A stretch of 64,000 bases of DNA from Bacteroidota bacterium (GCA_021813905.1 JAKAJH010000010.1:1-64000), one strand, 5' to 3'; shown: positions 28,671-36,408, counted from the stretch's first letter. A program made the numbers and translations. The notes: generated by a model from the letters alone, not told the origin.

Positions 28671-28697
28671 TATAAGAAAAAGCCGGTCTCTTGTCAA
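28669..28697 (-). promoter_or_regulatory. Housekeeping-type promoter of groESL
   Basis: On the minus strand TTGACA (28697-28692), 17 bases, then TATATT (28674-28669). The -35 is a perfect match and spacing is ideal. The -10 abuts CIRCE. Confidence 0.85.
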
Positions 28698-28710
28698 GAG
28701 GGTCCGGCTT
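28674..28710 (-). terminator. Intrinsic terminator of the sigma/anti-sigma pair, overlapping the groESL promoter
   Basis: Minus-strand AAGCCGG (28710-28704) pairs with CCGGCTT (28686-28680), with an inner CTCTTG/CAAGAG pairing, followed by TTTCTT. It begins 19 bases after the anti-sigma stop. The groESL -35 lies in its loop. Confidence 0.7.
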
Positions 28711-28728
28711 CGGTGTTACATAATGGGA

Positions 28729-29274
28729 TCAGGCGAGAGAACCGTTGCGGCCTGCAAGGCGGCGGAAGAGCACATCCAGCAGAAAGAGCAGTCCCAGTGC
28801 GATCATCACGCTGATCGCACCGCTCCAGGGGGTCGAGCGCAAAGCTTCAAGGAATCCAAACGGATTCCCGGGCAGAATTGACATGAACCGGTGCAGTACC
28901 GTGGAGGCCATCCCTTCCACATTTCCCTCACCTCCGGCGATCCGCGGGCTAACGTATGTTGAAAAAGCGGTCGCGAGTCCCAACGCCATTCCGACGACCC
29001 CGATCAGAGCCATGATGTTGCCCAGATTTCCGGCAAGCCAACGGTACTTCCGACTCTTTTGTGACACTTCGAGCGTCTGAAGGATTCTCTCGTTGAGAGA
29101 TTCCGGTGCTTTCCGGGCGAGGGATTCGCGCGCCGAACGAAGGATGGCTGCCTGGAGTTCGATCTCGCGGCTGCAGATGTCACAGTCCTTCGCATGCGGA
29201 ATGTCCGCGATCCTCGCACCGGCCAAGCGACGGTCAGCCGCCTCGATGACCTCCCGATTCGTCAAGTGGGTCAT
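28729..29274 (-). CDS. Putative anti-sigma factor (zinc-finger, membrane)
   Basis: 181 residues. The N-terminus has H-x3-C-x2-C (HAKDCDIC), the zf-HC2-type anti-sigma zinc motif. Two hydrophobic segments follow, one around IMALIGVVGMALGLATAF and one near the C-terminus (AISVMIALGLLFLLDVLF), with a periplasmic loop between. It overlaps the ECF sigma gene by ATGA, the usual arrangement for a sigma/anti-sigma pair. Signal unknown. Confidence 0.75.
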   Translation of the reverse strand: MTHLTNREVIEAADRRLAGARIADIPHAKDCDICSREIELQAAILRSARESLARKAPESLNERILQTLEVSQKSRKYRWLAGNLGNIMALIGVVGMALGLATAFSTYVSPRIAGGEGNVEGMASTVLHRFMSILPGNPFGFLEALRSTPWSGAISVMIALGLLFLLDVLFRRLAGRNGSLA

Positions 29275-29888
29275 GCTTCATCTCCTTCATCGACAACCGT
29301 CTCCGACCGAGTAGGCGACCAATCCAACCTGCGACGAACTGTTATCCGGAGCAGGGCCCGCGCCCGGAAAATGCGGGTCTTCACAGACGGGACACTGAGT
29401 CCAAGCACTTCCGAAACCTCCTCGTAACTGAAATCCTGAACCAAGAAAAGCAGCACCGGATCACGGTAGATCACCGGCAGGTCGTCAATCGCCTCGCTCA
29501 CAATTCGGTAAAACTCATTTGTTTCCAGCAGAATATCCGGCTGTGGCGTGTCGTCCGGGATCTGTGAGAGCCCGGCGTCGATGGATTCCGCATCGTCTTC
29601 GGGATGCTCATCGGCAACCGGCCGTCGTTGACCAGCCTTCGTCGCACACACGTTATAGAGGATCCGAAAGAACCAGGTGCCGAACTTCGAATTGCCCTTG
29701 AAGCCCGCGAGACCACGAAACGTCCGCACAAACGCATCCTGCAGGGCTTCTTCCGCATCTTCACGGTTCCGAAGTATCCGAAATGCCAAACCCATCCCCC
29801 GATCTTTGTAACGATCCATGAGGGCGGAGAACGCTCGTAAATCGCCGCGTGCCGCCCCGAGGGCGAGTTCGCGATCTTTGTCCGGCAT
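29271..29888 (-). CDS. ECF-type RNA polymerase sigma factor
   Basis: About 205 residues from ATG at 29888 (MPDKDRELALGAARGD). Region 2 is LMDRYKDRGMGLAFRILRNREDAEEALQDAFVRTFR with FKGNSKFGTWFFRILYN, and region 4 is LPVIYRDPVLLFLVQDFSYEEVSEVLGLSVPSVKTRIFRAR. An in-frame TTG at 29960 and GTG at 29903 are weaker starts; no option has a strong Shine-Dalgarno. Paired with the anti-sigma gene. A hairpin lies in its leader. Confidence 0.9.
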   Translation of the reverse strand: MPDKDRELALGAARGDLRAFSALMDRYKDRGMGLAFRILRNREDAEEALQDAFVRTFRGLAGFKGNSKFGTWFFRILYNVCATKAGQRRPVADEHPEDDAESIDAGLSQIPDDTPQPDILLETNEFYRIVSEAIDDLPVIYRDPVLLFLVQDFSYEEVSEVLGLSVPSVKTRIFRARALLRITVRRRLDWSPTRSETVVDEGDEA

Positions 29889-29940
29889 TGGAATGGTGGC
29901 CACCTCTGATACCCCTTTTGACCGTGAGGCGAGCCGGAAG

Positions 29941-29976
29941 GTTTCGGGGAGCAGCCGCAATCTCCCGAAACTTTTT
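29941..29976 (+). other. Hairpin with T-tract in the ECF sigma leader (plus-strand terminator-like)
   Basis: GTTTCGGGGAG (29941-29951) and CTCCCGAAAC (29962-29971) form a stem with one bulged G, followed on the plus strand by TTTTT. Nothing on the plus strand ends here; the minus strand is the 5' region of the sigma gene. It could be an antisense terminator or a leader structure. Confidence 0.5.
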
Positions 29977-30066
29977 CCCGACGGGTCAGGTCAAAAGGAA
30001 CAGAAGAAGATACGCAATCCCTGGGAAAGAGAAAAAGCACATCATCCACCTTCGATTGGAGGACGT

Positions 30067-30435
30067 ATGCAAGAAGTCTTGGTCCCCATATTTCTCTTCG
30101 GCGGCGCAGCCGTCGTGCTTTGGAAGTTCTTTGACTCGCGCCATCGCGAACGCATGGCGATGATCGATAAAGGTCTTCGACCGGCTGACTTCCAGCAAGC
30201 CGGACCGCAGCGCACCACGTTCTTCTCGGCCGATGGAAGTCTCAAATGGGGCCTCCTGGCGGTGTTCGCAGGGCTCGGTGTCTTCTTCGCAAACTGGTTG
30301 CATGAGGCCCGATTCATGGACGAAGGTCCTGCAAATTTCGGCTCGGTATTCGTGTTTGGCGGGATCGCTCTTGTGCTGCATTACTTGATCGCCGCGCGAA
30401 GGCTTCGCAAGGAAGAAAAGCAATCCCAGTCCTGA
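30067..30435 (+). CDS. Small membrane protein, DUF6249-like
   Basis: 122 residues with three hydrophobic segments: residues 4-20 (VLVPIFLFGGAAVVLWK), about 63-78 (WGLLAVFAGLGVFFANW) and about 92-108 (FGSVFVFGGIALVLHYL). The stretch RHRERMAMIDKGLRPADF is typical of the DUF6249 group often found beside ECF sigma genes. Shine-Dalgarno GGAGG precedes ATG by four bases. It is divergent from the sigma factor gene, and a terminator follows at 30458. Function unknown. Confidence 0.7.
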   Translation: MQEVLVPIFLFGGAAVVLWKFFDSRHRERMAMIDKGLRPADFQQAGPQRTTFFSADGSLKWGLLAVFAGLGVFFANWLHEARFMDEGPANFGSVFVFGGIALVLHYLIAARRLRKEEKQSQS

Positions 30436-30457
30436 TTTCGCGGCATTTTCGCTGAAT

Positions 30458-30487
30458 CCCCGGGTGCCGGCAGGTGCCCGGGGTTTC
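30458..30487 (+). terminator. Probable intrinsic terminator after DUF6249-like gene
   Basis: CCCCGGG (30458-30464) pairs with CCCGGGG (30477-30483), with an inner GCCGGC, followed by TTT. Short T-tract, so moderate confidence. Confidence 0.55.
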
Positions 30488-30513
30488 ACCGTCTTCCCTG
30501 TGTTCCGCTTCAC

Positions 30514-30541
30514 TTGACACGCTGCAAAAATCTGCTATACT
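30514..30541 (+). promoter_or_regulatory. Sigma-70-type promoter of outer-membrane barrel gene
   Basis: TTGACA at 30514-30519, 16-base spacer, TATACT at 30536-30541. Near-consensus. ATG of the barrel gene is at 30592 with CGGAG upstream. Confidence 0.8.
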
Positions 30542-30591
30542 GCCTGCGTCACGATCACCACCCCATCCATCCACATTTACCGGAGAAGCAC

Positions 30592-31218
30592 ATGAGACGA
30601 GCACTGTCGTTGGGTCTTCTGCTGGCAGTGTTGAGCGGTGTCGCGTCGGCACAGCTGATCGGAATTACGAAAGGCGTCAAGGGAGGTATAAACATTGCGA
30701 CCATCGGCGGCTCCGATGCGGGCTCCGGCATCACGGCGGTAACACAGTACGCGGCCGGCGTGTTCGTGGAAATCAGCCTTCCCGGCCCTCTAGCCATCCA
30801 GCCGGAAGTGCTGTACAGCGTGAAGGGTTCGAAGGCGGCCGTGCCGGCCACATACCTGACCCCCGCAATGACCCTGACGACCACGCTTTCATACATCGAG
30901 ATCCCGGTGCTCCTGAAGTTCTACCTTCCCACGCCGGTGATCAAACCGCACCTGTTCGCCGGACCGGCGCTCGGCATTCTCACATCAGCAAAGGCGAAGG
31001 CGGAGTACCCCGGTGGCTCTGTGGACACCGATATCAAGGATGTCATCACCTCCACCGACCTCGGTGTTGTGGTCGGTGCAGGCATCAAGCTGGCGCTCCC
31101 GATCGTTGACCTGAGCGTCGAGGGACGCTACAACTACGGAATGAAGTCGATCGACAAACAGGATGGCACGAAGATGTACAACCGGACGATCTCGATTCTT
31201 GTGGGGATCGGCTTCTGA
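30592..31218 (+). CDS. Outer-membrane beta-barrel protein (PorT-like)
   Basis: 208 residues. Signal peptide MRRALSLGLLLAVLSGVASA, then an eight-strand-type barrel pattern: GVKGGINIATIGG, YAAGVFVEISL, AIQPEVLYSVKG, IEIPVLLKFYL, PHLFAGPALGIL, DLGVVVGAGIKL, LSVEGRYNYGM. It ends ISILVGIGF with terminal Phe. This is the outer-membrane beta-barrel/PorT family common in FCB bacteria; individual functions are unknown. It has its own strong promoter and terminator. Confidence 0.85.
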   Translation: MRRALSLGLLLAVLSGVASAQLIGITKGVKGGINIATIGGSDAGSGITAVTQYAAGVFVEISLPGPLAIQPEVLYSVKGSKAAVPATYLTPAMTLTTTLSYIEIPVLLKFYLPTPVIKPHLFAGPALGILTSAKAKAEYPGGSVDTDIKDVITSTDLGVVVGAGIKLALPIVDLSVEGRYNYGMKSIDKQDGTKMYNRTISILVGIGF

Positions 31219-31245
31219 GAAACGGCATTGCGGCAGGTTCAACGC

Positions 31246-31274
31246 AAAACGGGAGCCCTTCAGCTCCCGTTTTT
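31246..31274. terminator. Bidirectional intrinsic terminator
   Basis: AAAACGGGAGC, loop CCTTCA, GCTCCCGTTTTT. T-runs on both strands. It serves the convergent barrel gene (plus) and aldehyde dehydrogenase gene (minus). Confidence 0.9.
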
Positions 31275-31296
31275 GTTTTCACTGCGAATGGACGCT

Positions 31297-32862
31297 TCAG
31301 GGATGAAAGATGCGCGGCGCTATGCGCCCGAGCTTGAGCGCTCCGCTCAGCTTCGCGCCGAACGACTGCGCAAAGAGCAGCTGCAGAGCCCCTTTGAGTC
31401 CGTCGTACACGGCTCGCGTGTGCGGGTACCACCACAGATCCCGTCGAATGAACGGAAGGATGTCGTCGATCACCACGCGCGGTTGAGTCATGGCCTCCAG
31501 CCCGATCGCGCTGTGGGTCCGCCCCAGACCGGACTTCTTGAATCCTCCCCACGGCGTCTCCGCCAGCCCGTGACTCATCATGTGGTCGTTGATCATCACG
31601 GATCCGACCTCCAGCCGGGCGGCGATGGTGCGCGCCTTGGCCCGATCGCGGGTCCAGACCGACGCGGCCAGTCCCAGGTCGGACGCATTGGTGCGCTCGA
31701 TCGCTTCGTCCACGTTCTCGACTTTCATCACGCTGACCAACGGGCCGAACACCTCGCCCCGCATCGCCTCCATCGCCGGTGTGACGTCGGTGAGGACAAC
31801 GGGAGGATGGAAGAATCCCTTCGTTCCGTCCGCACCGTTCCCGTTCCGGTACATCCGCGCTCCTTTGGCAACGGCATCCTGGACGATCGCCTTCACCTTC
31901 TCCAGCTGTGAGCGCGTCGTAAGCGATCCGATGTCGATGTCCCATCCCGTATCCGCCCCCTGACGAAGCTTCATCACACGATCGGCGAGGAGGGTCAGGA
32001 ATTCGTCATAGACTTTCTTTTCGACAAAGATCCGTTCCACCGCTGCGCACGACTGTCCGCTGTTAGAGAATCCGGCCCAAAGGGCGCCGCCGACGGCCCG
32101 CGGAATATCTGCATCGGCGCAGACGATCATCGCGTCATTCCCGCCAAGTTCGAGCGAGATCGGCAGAAGACGATTGGCGGCAAGCGCCATCAGTTCCTTG
32201 CCCACCGGGACCGACCCGGTGAAGAACAGCTTGTCGATGCCCGAGTCGATGAACGCTTTCCCCGCGACTGAGCCGGGCAGATTGATAAGGCTGAATAGTC
32301 CGTTCGGAAGATTTCCCGCCCGCACCACGCGCTCGATCCATTGGCCGACCAGCAGCGTCTGACTGGCGACCTTCAGGACAACGCCGTTCCCCGCCATCAG
32401 CGCCATGGCGACCTCATGCATCGGAATGGCGAACGGATAGTTCCACGGGCTGATGATGCCGATGACGCCCATCGGTACCCGGTCGATATATGACCGCTTG
32501 TTGACGGTCAGGATGCTGCCCGGTCGGACACGCCGGCGGCTCAGCACCCGTTCCGCTTCACGGGCATAGAATGTCAGCGCGGTGGCAACCGGAAACACTT
32601 CCGTACTCAGCGCATCCATCCGGGACTTGCCGGTCTCGGACGAGATCATCGCGGCGATCTCGTCGATGTGATCCATGACGAACTGCCGCATGCGAAGGAG
32701 ACGCGCCCGCCGCTCGGCGAACGAATAGCGTGCCCAGGCCGCCTGGGCAGCGTGCGAAGCGGCAACCGCCGCCGTCAGTTCTCTTTGTGTATTGACAGGG
32801 ACGGAACCGAGCAGTTCGCCCGTGGCCGGATTGATCGAACGGACTTTGGTGCGCGACGGCAT
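31297..32862 (-). CDS. Aldehyde dehydrogenase family protein
   Basis: NAD(P)-dependent aldehyde oxidation; 521 residues. Substrate/cofactor regions: PWNYPFAIPMHEVAMALMAG, FTGSVPVGKELM, catalytic Glu in LELGGND and catalytic Cys in SNSGQSCAAVERI, then EVFGPLVSV. The C-terminal 50 residues (WWYPHTRAVYDGLKG onward) extend beyond the usual ALDH end and are amphipathic, hinting at membrane association. Substrate not predictable. Single-gene unit ending at the bidirectional terminator. Confidence 0.9.
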   Translation of the reverse strand: MPSRTKVRSINPATGELLGSVPVNTQRELTAAVAASHAAQAAWARYSFAERRARLLRMRQFVMDHIDEIAAMISSETGKSRMDALSTEVFPVATALTFYAREAERVLSRRRVRPGSILTVNKRSYIDRVPMGVIGIISPWNYPFAIPMHEVAMALMAGNGVVLKVASQTLLVGQWIERVVRAGNLPNGLFSLINLPGSVAGKAFIDSGIDKLFFTGSVPVGKELMALAANRLLPISLELGGNDAMIVCADADIPRAVGGALWAGFSNSGQSCAAVERIFVEKKVYDEFLTLLADRVMKLRQGADTGWDIDIGSLTTRSQLEKVKAIVQDAVAKGARMYRNGNGADGTKGFFHPPVVLTDVTPAMEAMRGEVFGPLVSVMKVENVDEAIERTNASDLGLAASVWTRDRAKARTIAARLEVGSVMINDHMMSHGLAETPWGGFKKSGLGRTHSAIGLEAMTQPRVVIDDILPFIRRDLWWYPHTRAVYDGLKGALQLLFAQSFGAKLSGALKLGRIAPRIFHP

Positions 32863-32934
32863 TCCTTACACTCCCGCGATGGTGGTGGATCGAACAGCAC
32901 AAACATGATACGGATGATTCGCGCAGAAATGCAA

Positions 32935-32959
32935 CGTCCCGGTCTTTGGGACCGGGACG
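32935..32959 (-). terminator. Probable terminator after thioredoxin
   Basis: Perfect 10-bp stem CGTCCCGGTC/GACCGGGACG with a 5-base loop, followed on the minus strand by TTGCATTTCTG. It sits 34 bases past the trx stop; the T-tract is interrupted. Confidence 0.6.
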
Positions 32960-32993
32960 AATTGCGCAACCGACGAACCGTGCCAACCGACGG

Positions 32994-33353
32994 TCAGAGC
33001 GTGACCTCGAGCTCCTTTTCGATCGCTTCCTTGAACGCGTCCTTCGGAAGAGCACCGACAGCCATCTTCGGACGGCCTTCCTTCGGGATGAACAGCAGGG
33101 ACGGGATGCTGCGGATGCCGAACACACCGGCCAGCTCCTGCTCCTCGTCCACGTTCACCTTATAGAAGTTCACTTTGCCCGCGTACTCCGTGGACAGCTC
33201 TTCCACGATTGGACCGACCATCCGGCACGGTCCGCACCACTCCGCCCAGAAGTCGATCACCGACGGCAACTCGCCGGTGTATTTCCACTCGTTGTTCTTC
33301 TCATAGTCAAAAACCTTTGCGAGAAAGGCTTCCTTTGTCAGATGCTCAGCCAT
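32994..33353 (-). CDS. trxA: Thioredoxin
   Basis: 119 residues with the WCGPCR redox site (EWCGPCRMVGPIVEEL), the cis-Pro region SIPSLLFI and a standard C-terminal helix. Slight N-terminal extension. 51 bases downstream of the DUF302 gene, so it may share its transcript. General disulfide reductant in the cytoplasm. Confidence 0.95.
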   Translation of the reverse strand: MAEHLTKEAFLAKVFDYEKNNEWKYTGELPSVIDFWAEWCGPCRMVGPIVEELSTEYAGKVNFYKVNVDEEQELAGVFGIRSIPSLLFIPKEGRPKMAVGALPKDAFKEAIEKELEVTL

Positions 33354-33404
33354 GTCCGGCTCCTTGATGGATACATGATATTGTTTTTCTCTTCACTCTC
33401 GTTG

Positions 33405-33788
33405 TCACATCGCGGCGATGACGCGCACCAGGCGTTCCCGCACTGCCCCTGCGATCGGGGCCATCGCGTCATTCGTCAGCACTTTTGTCATCACCTGAGG
33501 ATCGAAGGCGGAGACGGTCACCTTCCCGTCGCGCTCGTACACGATCACATTGCAGGGAAGCAGGAGTCCGATCTCCGGTTCCGCCTGCATCGCCTCATGG
33601 GCGAATGGAGGATTGCAGGCGCCCAGGATCACGTAGCGCTCGACGTCGACGTTCAGCTTCTTCTTCAGCGTCTCCTTCACGTCGATCGTGGTCAGAACGC
33701 CGAAGCCCTCTTTCTTCAGCTCGTCGGTCACTTTGGTCACTGCGGCGTCGAACGTCAACGCCACCGGCTTCGAAATGCCGTAGCTCAT
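33405..33788 (-). CDS. DUF302 domain protein
   Basis: 127 residues from ATG at 33788 (MSYGISKPV). The DUF302 pattern is clear: FDAAVTKVTDELKKEGFGVLTTIDV, ERYVILGACNPPFAHEAM and IGLLLPCNVIVYE. The two conserved cysteines (GACNPP and LPCNV) are present. DUF302 proteins often accompany sulfur or thiol genes; activity not established. Overlaps the DUF6132 gene by ATGA. A longer upstream reading is rejected because it covers that gene. Confidence 0.85.
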   Translation of the reverse strand: MSYGISKPVALTFDAAVTKVTDELKKEGFGVLTTIDVKETLKKKLNVDVERYVILGACNPPFAHEAMQAEPEIGLLLPCNVIVYERDGKVTVSAFDPQVMTKVLTNDAMAPIAGAVRERLVRVIAAM

Positions 33789-33994
33789 TGTCCCCTCCCG
33801 GGATCCGCCGGCGCAGCCGCACGACGCGATCTCCATTGGACAAACAGACTGCCGATGAACCCGCCGTAGATGGTACTGATCCAGGGATTTCCTGTGATGG
33901 GACAGGTTCCGCTCGCGCATCCGATGAAATACCAGTACGCATAACCCCCGATCGCCCCGAGGATGATCGGCACCGCCCGACGCACCCAGATCAT
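33785..33994 (-). CDS. Small membrane protein, DUF6132
   Basis: 69 residues from ATG at 33994, which overlaps the rhodanese stop by one base (TAATG); an ATG at 34018 would add eight residues. The signature is GAIGGYAYWYFIGCASGTCP followed by ITGNPWISTIYGGFIGSL, with two short membrane segments and a Cys pair (GCxSGxCPI). Such proteins occur beside rhodaneses and thioredoxins in Bacteroidota relatives. Function unknown; probably thiol/sulfur linked. Confidence 0.78.
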   Translation of the reverse strand: MIWVRRAVPIILGAIGGYAYWYFIGCASGTCPITGNPWISTIYGGFIGSLFVQWRSRRAAAPADPGRGQ

Positions 33995-34389
33995 TATGTC
34001 CGCGCGCTGAAGTTCCATTCGCCCATTCCGCCTTTCAAATTCGCCACCTGAAATCCGTGCTTTCGCAGAGTCGCCGCTGCCGCGAGACTCCTGCTTCCCG
34101 TCTGGCAGTACACCACGATCAGCCGGTTTCGATGCTTCTCCAGCGTATCGATCTTGCGAAGCAGATCGCCCACCGGCACATGCAGCGATCCTTTGATGTG
34201 GTCCCGCGCCCGTTCGTCGGCATTCCGCACATCCAGCAGCACCACGTCGGACTGCCGGGGCAGAAGCTCCTGCAACTCGCGGGGACCGATCTGGCGGATG
34301 ACCGCGCGAAGGTAGGCCCTCCGCACGGCGAAGGCCAGCGCGATCGCCGCGGCCGCGATCAGAACAATCTGCGGTAGTGTCATGTCCAT
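33994..34389 (-). CDS. Membrane-anchored rhodanese-like sulfurtransferase
   Basis: 131 residues. One N-terminal hydrophobic helix (LPQIVLIAAAAIALAFAV) anchors a single rhodanese domain: VVLLDVRNADERARDHIKGS, then the catalytic Cys loop CQTGSRS and GFQVANLKGGMGEW. The full CxxGxR loop predicts an active persulfide-forming enzyme. Start at 34389 or 34383. Followed by DUF6132, DUF302 and thioredoxin, an arrangement suggesting thiol or sulfane-sulfur handling at the inner membrane. Confidence 0.88.
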   Translation of the reverse strand: MDMTLPQIVLIAAAAIALAFAVRRAYLRAVIRQIGPRELQELLPRQSDVVLLDVRNADERARDHIKGSLHVPVGDLLRKIDTLEKHRNRLIVVYCQTGSRSLAAAATLRKHGFQVANLKGGMGEWNFSART

Positions 34390-34399
34390 CCGGGTTCGC

Positions 34400-34954
34400 T
34401 TATCGCCGGATCAGAACAAAATAGTGGGACCTGTTCAGATCTCCCTGCTCTGTGACGCGGCGTCCCTGCAGTTCCTTCAGCAAGTCTTCCTGTGCCAGGC
34501 GTTCTTCCTTCGGGGGGCCCTTCGGTTCGTCCTGCTTCTTCCATTCCACAATGGCCACCGCTCCACCCGGCTTCGTGATCCGGAACGCCTCGTTTAGCAG
34601 GCGCTGTTTGTCCACGTTCTCATGCGCCACGAACGCCAAGAGCGTCAGATCGGCTACGGCGTCAGGAACATGCGTCTCGTACTCGTCGGAGTGTTTCAAC
34701 TCGACGTTCGGAGGAACTCCCTGGGACCGGAAGTACGCCACCATCTGTTCCGACATCTCGGCGGCGTACACGCGTCCACTCGGACCCACGATCGCTGCAC
34801 CGGCTCGGGAAAAAAATCCGGTGCCGGCTCCGATATCCGCGAGCACCATTCCTTCTTTGAGTCCGAAGCGTACCAGCGTCCGATCCGGCGGGATCAATGC
34901 GCGGCGTTCGCTGTTCTCCAGTCCGGCAGCTTTTTCAGGCGAGAATTTATGCAT
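34400..34954 (-). CDS. Class I SAM-dependent methyltransferase
   Basis: 184 residues. SAM-binding motif I is VLADIGAGTGFFSR, followed by the acidic loop YAAEMSEQM and a typical post-I order ending AFRITKPGGAVAIVEW. The N-terminus (HKFSPEKAAGLENSERR) resembles small methyltransferases acting on quinones or metalloid/thiol substrates. Substrate unknown. It lies 11 bases before the rhodanese gene and 17 after fmdB, so it belongs to the same transcript. Confidence 0.85.
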   Translation of the reverse strand: MHKFSPEKAAGLENSERRALIPPDRTLVRFGLKEGMVLADIGAGTGFFSRAGAAIVGPSGRVYAAEMSEQMVAYFRSQGVPPNVELKHSDEYETHVPDAVADLTLLAFVAHENVDKQRLLNEAFRITKPGGAVAIVEWKKQDEPKGPPKEERLAQEDLLKELQGRRVTEQGDLNRSHYFVLIRR

Positions 34955-34970
34955 ATAGTTCTTGTTGTCC

Positions 34971-35207
34971 TCAGTTCAGTCCGCACGTTCCGCCGCAGCA
35001 CGAGCCGTTGTCGCAGGAAGGAGCGCTCGAGGAGGAAAAATCCTGCGATGAGCCGGAGCCCATCGACATCTGCGTTACGGACATCAGCCGCTTGTGGTTC
35101 CGCGATCCGCAGGAGGGACACACCACATCCTCCTGAACCTCGCGCACTTTGTGATACACGTCGTAAGTCGAATTGCAGTCCATGCAGCGATAGTCGTACA
35201 CCGGCAT
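34971..35207 (-). CDS. FmdB-family zinc-ribbon protein
   Basis: 78 residues. Standard FmdB opening MPVYDYRCMDC followed by CPSCGS gives one zinc ribbon. The C-terminal tail is Ser-rich and ends in a Cys cluster (SCDNGSCCGGTCGLN) that could bind metal. FmdB-type regulators were linked to formamidase/amidase genes, but most are uncharacterised. First gene of the redox/sulfur-type run. Confidence 0.88.
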   Translation of the reverse strand: MPVYDYRCMDCNSTYDVYHKVREVQEDVVCPSCGSRNHKRLMSVTQMSMGSGSSQDFSSSSAPSCDNGSCCGGTCGLN

Positions 35208-35249
35208 CGTCGAAGCTCCTTCTGATGGTTAACTGTCTGCTTAATAGGA

Positions 35250-35280
35250 TGCAGAAAAGGCCGAAAGGATTCGAAAATCC
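35250..35280 (-). terminator. Weak terminator after YjbR gene
   Basis: Minus-strand GGATT-TTCG-AATCC followed by TTTCGGCCTTTTC, directly past the YjbR-like stop. Stem only 5 bp. Confidence 0.4.
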
Positions 35281-35283
35281 GCC

Positions 35284-35706
35284 CTATTTCCGCCTGTGAT
35301 GTCCGGACGGTCCGCCCGAAACCGACGATTTTGGGCGCAGACGGCGCCTTCCTGAGTCGAATCCGTTGCCCCCACCGGTTCCGGGACGGGCGTGGGATAC
35401 GAGATCAAACGAATCGCCGATCATCCGACGGATGTCTGCCGATGGGACGCTTCCATCGAGCACAATCGTATTCCAGTGACGCTTGTTCATGTGATACCCC
35501 GGTCGGACACCGGCGCACCGCTCCCGCCATTCGATGGCCCGGGCGGGATCGCATTTCACGTTCACGGTGGGAGGGATCGCGTCGAGATTGGCGAGAAGGA
35601 AGATCCTGCCGCGCACCCGGAACGCCAGCACGCCGTCGCCGAACGGCATATCCTCCGTTCCCCCGGGCCTCGCAAGGCAGTATGCACGGATCTGGTCAAG
35701 CGTCAT
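35284..35706 (-). CDS. MmcQ/YjbR family protein
   Basis: 140 residues. YjbR fold: MTLDQIRAYCLARPGGTEDM, FPFGD-like MPFGDGVLAFRV, KCDPARAIEWRE, GYHMNKRHWNTIVLDG and a final helix region. The last 35 residues are a basic, low-complexity tail (SGRRRLRPK, HHRRK), unusual for the family and suggestive of nucleic-acid binding. Possible role in DNA binding or tellurite/stress, as the family is not functionally settled. Confidence 0.85.
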   Translation of the reverse strand: MTLDQIRAYCLARPGGTEDMPFGDGVLAFRVRGRIFLLANLDAIPPTVNVKCDPARAIEWRERCAGVRPGYHMNKRHWNTIVLDGSVPSADIRRMIGDSFDLVSHARPGTGGGNGFDSGRRRLRPKSSVSGGPSGHHRRK

Positions 35707-35750
35707 GGTCGGTGCAACGTATGAACGGAAACGGCGGGAAGCAACCGCCC

Positions 35751-35787
35751 GAAAACAAAGACGGCTCCGACCGGGAGATCGGAGCCG
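35751..35787 (-). terminator. Intrinsic terminator after Spy-like gene
   Basis: Nine-base stem CGGCTCCGA/TCGGAGCCG with an 8-base loop, followed on the minus strand by TCTTTGTTTTC. Confidence 0.85.
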
Positions 35788-35817
35788 CTCTAGACGTAAC
35801 TGCGGAAGTTCACGCGG

Positions 35818-36333
35818 TCATTGGTGATTCATCGGCATTCCTTGGCCGCCCATCATTCCCTGGTGCGGTCCCCGTCCACCCTCACGATTCATCCCCATCC
35901 CTTTGCCTCTGCCACCCTGTGCCATCATCGGGGCCATTTCCAGCATCTTCTTCCACTGCTTCTGCTGATCAGGGTTCAGCAGCTTGTTGATCGCGTACCA
36001 CCCGTCAACATGTCGCATCTTCATCTGCACCGTCACATCGGCAATCTCCTGCATCTTCTTCTCGATCGCGCTGCGTTCCGGTTTGTCGGCTTTCAGCAGC
36101 TGACGGAGCTCGATGCGGGCAGTCTGTTCCTTTGCCCGATCGGCCACGATCTGCTTCTGCACGTTCAGATGGATGTCGGAGACCTGTTTCTGTTGCTCTT
36201 CGGTGAGGTTGAGTTTCTTCATAAACTTCATGCCCCGCCTCATCATTCCCGGCCCATCTGTGGGGGTCTGGGGTTGAGCCACCGCTGTCGCCATAAGCGC
36301 GGCGGTCAGCACCGCTATCCAAAGTTGTTTCAT
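35818..36333 (-). CDS. Spy/CpxP-like periplasmic protein
   Basis: 171 residues from ATG at 36333. Signal peptide MKQLWIAVLTAALMATAVAQ, then an all-helical, charged body with the LTxxQ hallmark (LNLTEEQQKQVSDIHL) and a second related segment (LNPDQQKQWKKML). The Met/Gly-rich C-terminus (GKGMGMNREGG, GQGMPMNH) could bind copper or other metals, as seen in some Spy relatives. Likely envelope chaperone or stress protein. Followed by its terminator. Confidence 0.85.
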   Translation of the reverse strand: MKQLWIAVLTAALMATAVAQPQTPTDGPGMMRRGMKFMKKLNLTEEQQKQVSDIHLNVQKQIVADRAKEQTARIELRQLLKADKPERSAIEKKMQEIADVTVQMKMRHVDGWYAINKLLNPDQQKQWKKMLEMAPMMAQGGRGKGMGMNREGGRGPHQGMMGGQGMPMNHQ

Positions 36334-36408
36334 CGTGTGTCCTTTCAGTTCGAGGTCCTGAAGCTTAGACGGTCGGGACTGACAGGAGTTTAATCGCGTT
36401 CCTCCTGC

